Shown one piece after another: positions 1-4,056 of a stretch of DNA of 5,539 nt. The DNA lies in the NCBI GenBank assembly GCA_019310745.1, contig JAFDDS010000063.1, positions 1 to 5,539 of the forward strand, in the 5' to 3' direction. Source of the stretch: Deltaproteobacteria bacterium. Its GTDB lineage: Bacteria; Desulfobacterota; DSM-4660; Desulfatiglandales; B25-G16. How positions within the stretch are numbered: the first letter of the stretch is position 1; the number at the start of each line of letters is the position of its first letter. Made by a program: the position numbers and the translations under genes. The notes under the pieces are model-generated. The model did no database searches and was not told the origin of the DNA. It was given only the letters and a program-made list of their open reading frames with translations.

Positions 1-44
1 TGGCTTAAGGGATGACCAGTAGGTTTTTAAGATGGCATAAGCGC

Positions 45-77
45 ATTAGAAAATTACCCCGGCTTTTTATCGGGGTA
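45..77 (-). terminator. Probable intrinsic terminator of the GntR regulator gene
   Basis: A perfect 7-bp GC-rich stem is formed by TACCCCG (55-61) and CGGGGTA (71-77) around a 9-base loop. Read on the minus strand, the stem is followed directly by ATTTTCTAAT, a modest U tract. It lies about 25 bases past the stop codon of the regulator gene, where a terminator is expected. On the plus strand no T tract follows the stem, so the minus orientation is preferred. The U tract is imperfect, so efficiency is uncertain. Bases 1-44 show no gene that I can support. Confidence 0.65.
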
Positions 78-102
78 TTCTGGTTAAAAGAGAGGATTAA
101 TC

Positions 103-819
103 TCAATCGAAAGTGGTGATGCCACAGCGCCTGGCTGCGGTTACTATATGGGTCAAAATCGCCTCTCGTGCCTTATCGGAGTCCCGCGCTGAAATGGCTT
201 CAAAAATGATCATGTGCTCCTGCTGAACATCTGGCGGGAGACCTTGGTAGTTTGAGTGGTCACGATCACTTTGCACAAGATCCCAGATTTTCCCTCTAAA
301 AAAGTGCATGAAGTCTTTGAGGAAAGGGTTGCCACTCGCCTCCACAATTTCCATATGAAAATCAACGTTTGCCTCTGTACCGTCGAGATGATCATTCACT
401 GCCTGATCCATTATTTTGAGATACATCCTTAAGTTGTCCAGATTCTCTTGGTTTCTGTGTTTTGCTGCGAGTGCTGCAGCCGCACTTTCCAAAATAGTAC
501 GGAACTCATAGAGATAGCCGATTTCAGTTAAATTTGCTCCTTCCAATCTGTCCATGCGAAAAGCACGCTGGTTGCCAGGCTGGGCTACTATGGATTTGCT
601 CCCTTGTCTGGACTCCAGAAGCCCCTCATACTTGAGGCGGGCCAGAGCTTCTCTGATCACGGTACGGCTCACCTCGAACTTCTCAGAAAGCTCGGCCTCA
701 GAAGGAAGAGCCTCTCCTGGCTGCATAGAGCCCCTTTCAAGCTCAGCGGAAAGAAACTCTGCCACCTGTTCGGATAGATTCGGTACTCGTTTTAGACGTG
801 GCTTTTTTAAAAATTCCAT
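103..819 (-). CDS. GntR-family transcriptional regulator, FadR subfamily with FCD ligand domain
   Basis: This 238-residue protein is a cytoplasmic DNA-binding regulator that probably controls the divergent CoA-transferase and transporter genes. Residues about 15-78 form a GntR winged helix: the recognition part reads LPSEAELSEKFEVSRTVIRE (residues 39-58) and is followed by a wing near 66-79. Residues about 100-230 match the all-helical FCD effector domain, with His155, His202 and His224 at the places where the family usually binds a metal and a carboxylate ligand. The Asp normally four residues before the first His appears here as Asn151. Length is normal for the subfamily. The ATG at 819 is the only plausible start, because an in-frame TGA lies about 30 bases upstream with no other start codon between. 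No good Shine-Dalgarno site precedes it. FCD regulators usually sense organic acids such as lactate, pyruvate, gluconate or acyl-CoAs; the effector here cannot be read from sequence. Confidence 0.93.
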   Translation of the reverse strand: MEFLKKPRLKRVPNLSEQVAEFLSAELERGSMQPGEALPSEAELSEKFEVSRTVIREALARLKYEGLLESRQGSKSIVAQPGNQRAFRMDRLEGANLTEIGYLYEFRTILESAAAALAAKHRNQENLDNLRMYLKIMDQAVNDHLDGTEANVDFHMEIVEASGNPFLKDFMHFFRGKIWDLVQSDRDHSNYQGLPPDVQQEHMIIFEAISARDSDKAREAILTHIVTAARRCGITTFD

Positions 820-862
820 ATTGAGTGATAATGAATGAGACGTAAGTAATATTACTCAATGC

Positions 863-891
863 TATGTAAACAAATAATTAGCGTTTGTCAA
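863..891 (-). promoter_or_regulatory. Candidate sigma-70 promoter for the GntR gene
   Basis: On the minus strand a perfect -35 hexamer TTGACA (891-886) is separated by 17 bases from TACATA (868-863), a weak -10 with three of six consensus positions. Transcription would start near 856, giving a leader of about 37 bases before the regulator ATG at 819. The -35 overlaps one of the TGTCA half-sites of this region, which would suit autoregulation. Confidence 0.4.
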
Positions 892-911
892 TAAATTGTA
901 AATTTTTTACT

Positions 912-936
912 TGACATACAATATTATAACATGTCA
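912..936. promoter_or_regulatory. Inverted repeat TGACAT-N13-ATGTCA, candidate operator
   Basis: Perfect 6-base arms TGACAT (912-917) and ATGTCA (931-936) are separated by 13 AT-rich bases and centred at 924, on top of the exact minus-strand TATAAT at 928-923. The right arm also lies in the compact palindrome ACATGTCATGT (929-939). The left arm belongs to TTGACATACAA (911-921), which fits the GntR FadR-type pattern TNGTNNNACNA at all but one fixed position. A bound repressor here would block regulator transcription and could affect the divergent genes. Operator function is inference. Confidence 0.35.
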
Positions 937-952
937 TGTGAGAATTATACAA
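923..952 (-). promoter_or_regulatory. Alternative promoter for the GntR gene with perfect -10
   Basis: A perfect TATAAT lies at 928-923 on the minus strand, with TTGTAT (952-947, three of six matches to TTGACA) 18 bases upstream. A second exact TATAAT occurs at 949-944, with a weak TTACAA 17 bases upstream (972-967). In this AT-rich DNA exact -10 matches can arise by chance, so this is one of several alternatives for regulator transcription. The leader would be about 100 bases long. Confidence 0.3.
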
Positions 953-1011
953 CTAAATATCTATTTTTGTAATTTGAAGAAAAATAGGTGACGTTCCGTG
1001 GCCATACGTTC

Positions 1012-1044
1012 CTCAATTATAATTTCGGTCACGAATTTATTGAG
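1012..1044 (+). repeat. Interrupted inverted repeat (possible leader hairpin)
   Basis: Outer arms CTCAAT (1012-1017) and ATTGAG (1039-1044) flank inner arms AATTTCG (1021-1027) and CGAATTT (1032-1038), which pair with one mismatch around the loop GTCA. The whole forms a 13-pair stem with one T-T mismatch and a 3-base bulge (1018-1020). No T tract follows, so it is not a classic terminator. It may be a protein-binding dyad or a structure in a long 5' leader of the CoA-transferase mRNA. Confidence 0.4.
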
Positions 1045-1060
1045 ACTTCGGTGGTGCTGG

Positions 1061-1091
1061 TACCGTATTAATTAATAATGCGAGAACGGTA
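1061..1091. repeat. Inverted repeat TACCGT-N19-ACGGTA
   Basis: Perfect 6-base arms (1061-1066 and 1086-1091) enclose 19 bases that include the palindrome ATTAATTAAT (1067-1076). It lies about 110 bases upstream of the CoA-transferase start. The arm spacing of about two helical turns centre to centre would suit a dimeric or tetrameric activator or repressor. It has no resemblance to a site that I recognise, and short arms can occur by chance. Confidence 0.3.
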
Positions 1092-1140
1092 ATTGTTTGT
1101 TGGCACTACAACTCGGTCATTAGTAATGCTACATTTTTTC

Positions 1141-1150
1141 AGTGTACACT
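1141..1150. promoter_or_regulatory. Perfect palindrome AGTGTACACT, candidate operator
   Basis: A perfect 10-bp palindrome ends 48 bases before the CoA-transferase ATG and just upstream of a possible -10 element CTATAC (1161-1166). GntR-family operators are often short palindromes with GT and AC halves, so this is a reasonable site for the divergent regulator. Evidence is symmetry and position only. Confidence 0.35.
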
Positions 1151-1186
1151 TTCCTCATAGCTATACCTTAATTCTATAACCTTGTC

Positions 1187-1192
1187 AGGAGG
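1187..1192 (+). promoter_or_regulatory. Ribosome binding site of the CoA-transferase
   Basis: A full-consensus Shine-Dalgarno AGGAGG is placed six bases before the ATG at 1199. It fixes that start codon and predicts strong translation initiation. Confidence 0.9.
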
Positions 1193-1198
1193 TACTAT

Positions 1199-2425
1199 AT
1201 GAGAGCTCTTGAAGGATTAAAGGTTGTTGATTTTACTCGCTTTGTTGCTGGCCCTTTTTGTGCCATGCAGCTGGCGGATCACGGGGCCGATGTTATAAAA
1301 CTAGAATCTCCCGTGGACAAGGGGGACGAATTACGGGGATGGGGACCGCCATTCATTGATGGGCAAAGCTACTATTTTATCACACTAAACAAGAACAAAA
1401 GAAGTGTTGCTGTGGACCTGAGAAGCCCTGAAGGCATAGGGATCGCCAGGGCGTTGATAAAAGAAGCAGATGTTCTGGTTGAGAATTTCCGTCCCGGGGT
1501 TATGGCAAAGATGGGTTTCTCCTGGGAAGAAGTCCATGACCTCAACCCAAGGCTTGTGTATTGTTCTGTCACAGCCTATGGACAGACAGGGCCGTTTAAG
1601 ACAAAATCAGGCTTTGATGTTGTGGTTCAGGGCGACACAGGATTCATGGACATAACTGGATTTGAGGTACCAACGCGTGTCGGAGTTGGTCTCACTGATT
1701 TCATTGGGGCATTTTATGGCCTCATAGGGATATTTGCTGCCCTCCATGTCCGGGAAAAGACAGGTGAAGGTCAACATGTAGACAGCGCCATGATGGACGG
1801 GATGATGGCACTTCTCACCTATCAGGCAGGAACCTATTTCGCTACAGGGAAGGCCCCAGTTCGTTTGGGGAATAGACATCCACTTCAAACTCCTTATGAG
1901 ACCTTCGCTGCCAAAGATGGGTACGTCATTATTGGGGCTGGCAGTCAAAAAATGTGGGAAAGCTTGTGCAACGATGTGATAGGCCTGCCTGATTTAATAC
2001 CGGACCCGCGTTTCTTAACACTGCAAGACCGCAATAAGAATGAACCAATACTTAAGGAAATTATTGAGGAGATTACGCGTACAAAAACAGTCGAGGAATG
2101 GATAGAGTTGTTAACAAAGGGAAATGTCCCGTGCGGTAAAGTTCGTTCTGTTAAGGAGGCACTTGAGCTGGAGCAAACAAAGGCTCGGGAGATGGTAGTG
2201 GCAATGGAAGATGAGATGCGAGGAAGGATAAAGATGTTGGGAATTCCAACCAAGCTTTCAGCCACTCCGGGGGAAATCCGGCGAATGCCACCTGTTCTGG
2301 GCGAACACACCGAAGAGGTCTTAAATGAACTAGGAAAAAAAAAAAAAGAGATACGCGATCTTGAGGAGTGTGGAATTGTGAAGCAATATTCTTTGAAAGG
2401 GGGTGATAGATCAAAACAAGCATAA
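1199..2425 (+). CDS. CaiB/BaiF family (class III) CoA-transferase
   Basis: This 408-residue cytoplasmic enzyme belongs to the formyl-CoA transferase / CaiB / alpha-methylacyl-CoA racemase family. Members move CoA between carboxylic acids through an aspartyl-CoA thioester. The N-terminal LEGLKVVDFTRFVAGP (4-19), the segment VIKLE near 32-36, NKNKRSVAVDL (64-74), ADVLVENFRPGVMAKMG (90-106) and the closing GEHTEEVLNELG are typical. Asp167, in GVGLTDFIGA, aligns with the catalytic Asp169 of Oxalobacter formyl-CoA transferase. The glycine-rich GGGGQ loop of true formyl-CoA transferases is not seen, so formyl-CoA specificity is unlikely; the acid substrate is unknown. Length matches the family, with about 14 extra residues after the usual end at LEECGIV. 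The gene contains a run of 13 A. It is first in a rightward series, 39 bases before a TRAP binding-protein gene, suggesting that it activates the imported acid. A racemase of the same fold cannot be excluded. Confidence 0.92.
   Translation: MRALEGLKVVDFTRFVAGPFCAMQLADHGADVIKLESPVDKGDELRGWGPPFIDGQSYYFITLNKNKRSVAVDLRSPEGIGIARALIKEADVLVENFRPGVMAKMGFSWEEVHDLNPRLVYCSVTAYGQTGPFKTKSGFDVVVQGDTGFMDITGFEVPTRVGVGLTDFIGAFYGLIGIFAALHVREKTGEGQHVDSAMMDGMMALLTYQAGTYFATGKAPVRLGNRHPLQTPYETFAAKDGYVIIGAGSQKMWESLCNDVIGLPDLIPDPRFLTLQDRNKNEPILKEIIEEITRTKTVEEWIELLTKGNVPCGKVRSVKEALELEQTKAREMVVAMEDEMRGRIKMLGIPTKLSATPGEIRRMPPVLGEHTEEVLNELGKKKKEIRDLEECGIVKQYSLKGGDRSKQA
2335..2347 (+). repeat. Homopolymer A13 inside the CoA-transferase gene
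   Basis: Thirteen consecutive A encode the four lysines of GKKKKE at about residues 380-383, just after the conserved GEHTEEVLNELG block. Loss of one A would bring a TGA after about 16 altered codons, and gain of one A would reach TGA within about six. Either would replace the C-terminal 20 or so residues. The run is a possible site of polymerase slippage, replication slippage or sequencing error. Confidence 0.9.
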
Positions 2426-2450
2426 TGAAGGCGTGAAACAGTAAAAAAGA

Positions 2451-2456
2451 AAGGAG
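2451..2456 (+). promoter_or_regulatory. Ribosome binding site of the TAXI binding protein
   Basis: AAGGAG lies eight bases before the ATG at 2465 in the 39-base gap after the CoA-transferase stop. There is no hairpin in the gap, which supports cotranscription of the two genes. Confidence 0.85.
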
Positions 2457-2464
2457 AAATAATT

Positions 2465-3457
2465 ATGAAGAAACATTGGATAATAGTGGTGTTATCATTC
2501 CTGCTTGTCATTTTCGTTGCAGGAGATGTTCTCGCTGCCGGAGCGACAAGAATTAAATGGGGTGCAGTATCACCTCGTATCGGCTCTTTCGCTTATCTGG
2601 CAACGATGTGCCGGAATGTGAACAAGGAACTAAAGGGTCAGGTTGTCCTCTCACCAATGGAGACCGGAGGATTCCTGGACAACATCCTCAGGCTCCGTAA
2701 GAGATTAGTCCACTGCGGACTTACCCATAATCTGGCCGCGTATGCGTGTTATAAGGGTATTGCGGATTTCAAAGACAAACAGGACGATCAGCTACGAGGG
2801 CTGTGGGGGGGATACGTTGCCCCGGTGCTTGAAGTAGCAATAAAGGGACGAGGTATCAATAGCATTTATGATTTACATGGTAAACCGTACGTCTTCAGTC
2901 CAGGATCGACTGGAGGTCGATTAGCCAAAATGTTTCTTGAATCTTTGGGAATCTTTCCTGATTACAAATTGATGGGAATCTCATCAGGGATCGATGCAAT
3001 GAAGGGCGGATCAGTAGACGCATTTTATCGGATTGGTCCGTTAGATTCCTCCATCCTCGAAATCCAATCGACCATGGATGTAGTGCTTCTGCCAGTTACG
3101 CAGGCTGATTTAGACAAATTTGAGAAGGCCTGGCCAAAACATGCCCTGAAATTCACACTCGCTGCCAATACATACAGGGGTCAGTCTGACCCGGTGCTCT
3201 GTTTGGCCTACGCCTGCGGAGACTACTCTCATACTGGTGTGAAAGAAGATGTTATCTACAAGATTGTGAAGGCTACCTACAAGAACCGCAAGAAGATCGC
3301 CAGTGCCGTACCAATAACCAGAGATGGGAATTGGGCAGATATGTGGAACCAGACAGTTAAGTTTATGGAAGTTCCTCTCCATAAAGGAGCTATTAAGGCA
3401 TACAGAGAAATGGGTTTCACAATTCCCGATAAACTGATCCCGCCTGAGGCGAGATAG
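2465..3457 (+). CDS. TAXI-family TRAP transporter solute-binding protein
   Basis: This 330-residue protein is the probable periplasmic substrate-binding component of the transporter whose permease is encoded downstream. A signal peptide is clear: MKK, a hydrophobic stretch to about residue 19, and a cleavage region VLAAG (22-26). The mature part follows the TAXI layout. There is an N-terminal glycine/tyrosine segment near 33-46 and METGGFLDN (65-73), which replaces the usual TGGS-N motif. DLHGKPYVFSPGSTGGRLAK (136-155) resembles the family's ligand-loop region. A GGSVDAF segment (181-187) and PLHKGAIKAYREMG (304-317) close the typical pattern. Length is normal. Five cysteines remain in the mature chain (49, 84, 95, 246, 251), which is more than I would expect. 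TAXI proteins bind small organic acids or amino acids such as glutamate; the ligand here is unknown but should match the CoA-transferase chemistry if the genes cooperate. Confidence 0.88.
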   Translation: MKKHWIIVVLSFLLVIFVAGDVLAAGATRIKWGAVSPRIGSFAYLATMCRNVNKELKGQVVLSPMETGGFLDNILRLRKRLVHCGLTHNLAAYACYKGIADFKDKQDDQLRGLWGGYVAPVLEVAIKGRGINSIYDLHGKPYVFSPGSTGGRLAKMFLESLGIFPDYKLMGISSGIDAMKGGSVDAFYRIGPLDSSILEIQSTMDVVLLPVTQADLDKFEKAWPKHALKFTLAANTYRGQSDPVLCLAYACGDYSHTGVKEDVIYKIVKATYKNRKKIASAVPITRDGNWADMWNQTVKFMEVPLHKGAIKAYREMGFTIPDKLIPPEAR

Positions 3458-3461
3458 ATGG

Positions 3462-3466
3462 GGAGG
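3462..3466 (+). promoter_or_regulatory. Ribosome binding site that sets the lipoprotein start
   Basis: GGAGG sits eight bases before ATG 3475. A GTG at 3466 is in the same frame but overlaps the Shine-Dalgarno itself, so it cannot be served by this site. The ATG at 3475 is therefore preferred and the protein starts MRKENKFF. Confidence 0.85.
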
Positions 3467-3474
3467 TGAATGTT

Positions 3475-3867
3475 ATGAGAAAGGAAAACAAATTTTTTCG
3501 TTTTGTCATACTATGCGCAGGTATAGTAGCACTGTCGGCTTTTGTCTCCTGTGCAACCACTGGATATGGCACAGGCTCAAAAGCTGCCATTTCCGTGGTT
3601 GGTGATGGAATACCTGGAAAGGCAATGAAAATCAACGGTGCTGGTTTTTTACCGGGAGAGGTGATAGAACTTGTTCTCGAGATGGAAGATGTTCCCATAA
3701 TTGTCGGGAAAAAAGGAAAGGCCATTAAAGTGAAAGAAGACGGCACGTTCACAGCTGCAACCAATTATCCGCACAAGTTCGTTGCTATTCCCGGCTCTTG
3801 GGATTTGATTGCCAATGGGAGTAAAGGTACCAGTGCACGCTGTAAGGTGGAGATAAAAAAACCTTAG
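3475..3867 (+). CDS. Small predicted lipoprotein with Ig-like (TIG-like) domain, function unknown
   Basis: From ATG 3475 the product has 130 residues. It begins with a lysine/arginine-containing n-region (MRKENKFFR), a hydrophobic core (10-24) and the lipobox-like FVSC (23-26), so Cys26 is the predicted lipidated residue. Alanine at +2 would favour outer-membrane sorting by the Lol rule. After a short linker the mature part (about 35-130) has alternating beta-strand character: NGAGFLPGEVIELVLEM, a KVKEDGTFTA turn, and PGSWDLIANGSKGTSARCKV. This resembles small Ig-like, IPT/TIG-type modules that begin with a G-GF-PGE pattern; the fold assignment is by eye. The gene starts 17 bases after the binding-protein stop and must be cotranscribed with it. 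It is not a recognised TRAP subunit. It might anchor or assist the binding protein or interact with the cell envelope; none of this is shown by sequence. Confidence 0.8.
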   Translation: MRKENKFFRFVILCAGIVALSAFVSCATTGYGTGSKAAISVVGDGIPGKAMKINGAGFLPGEVIELVLEMEDVPIIVGKKGKAIKVKEDGTFTAATNYPHKFVAIPGSWDLIANGSKGTSARCKVEIKKP

Positions 3868-3908
3868 GTTTCTTTCTTCTGTTAAATGATACCTTAACTG
3901 GCTGTTAA

Positions 3909-3957
3909 AAGAGCCATCTGGTGTAATTGTATGCTGTGATGGCTCTTCTTTCTTCAT
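3909..3957 (+). terminator. Intrinsic terminator or attenuator between lipoprotein and permease
   Basis: A perfect 10-bp stem is formed by AAGAGCCATC (3909-3918) and GATGGCTCTT (3938-3947) with a 19-base loop, followed by CTTTCTTCATTTTTT. It starts about 40 bases after the lipoprotein stop. The large loop and the interrupted T tract suggest partial rather than complete termination, which would give more binding protein and lipoprotein than permease. Alternatively the permease has its own promoter in 3958-4056, where I see no strong -35/-10 pair. Confidence 0.7.
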
Positions 3958-4044
3958 TTTTTATCATAGTGCGTATAAAGAGGTGATACATACAAGGGGC
4001 CCTGCAACCAGTTTTTAAGGCCGCCCCGAGAAAAAATTCGCCCT

Positions 4045-4050
4045 GAGGAG
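4045..4050 (+). promoter_or_regulatory. Ribosome binding site of the TRAP permease
   Basis: GAGGAG lies six bases before the ATG at 4057 and supports that start for the long open frame that leaves the window. The 99 bases between the terminator-like hairpin and this ATG hold no other feature that I can support. Confidence 0.8.
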
Positions 4051-4056
4051 ACAGGA

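Larger units (their letters stand above)
820..1198. promoter_or_regulatory. Divergent AT-rich control region between regulator and CoA-transferase
   Basis: This 379-bp stretch has no supportable protein gene; the longest small ORF with an ATG is 17 codons (1126-1179) and lacks a ribosome binding site. It is AT-rich, especially 840-980, and must hold the promoters for both directions. It contains sigma-70-like elements facing the regulator (863-952), three TGACA/TGTCA half-sites (886-936), a hairpin at 1012-1044, an inverted repeat at 1061-1091 and a perfect 10-bp palindrome at 1141-1150. I could not find a convincing -35/-10 pair for the rightward transcript. TATAAC (1175-1180) and CTATAC (1161-1166) are possible -10 elements but lack good -35 partners. 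If transcription starts further upstream the CoA-transferase mRNA has a long structured leader. Confidence 0.7.

Noticed and set aside
911..939. Rightward sigma-70 promoter using TTGACA at 911-916
   Set aside because: At 17-base spacing the -10 reads TCATGT, a poor match; TATAAC at 925-930 is much too close.
1101..1116. TGGCAC resembling a sigma-54 -24 element
   Set aside because: The -12 element at the required spacing reads CTCG rather than TTGC, so the essential GC is missing, and there is no enhancer-binding regulator in the window.
1126..1179. 17-codon ORF just upstream of the CoA-transferase (possible leader peptide)
   Set aside because: No Shine-Dalgarno precedes its ATG, and there is no run of a regulatory amino acid or attenuator following it.
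1781..1798. Asp195 or Asp200 (VDSAMMD) as catalytic residue of the CoA-transferase
   Set aside because: Comparison with Oxalobacter formyl-CoA transferase from memory puts the catalytic Asp169 in the ALGDSNSG segment, which corresponds to Asp167 here.
1945..2511. 188-codon minus-strand open frame opposite the CoA-transferase
   Set aside because: It lies antisense to a clearly conserved gene, is serine- and phenylalanine-rich in the manner of a shadow frame, and resembles no family that I recognise.
3466..3474. GTG start giving the lipoprotein three more residues
   Set aside because: The GTG overlaps the GGAGG ribosome binding site; ATG 3475 has correct spacing and leaves a normal lipoprotein signal.
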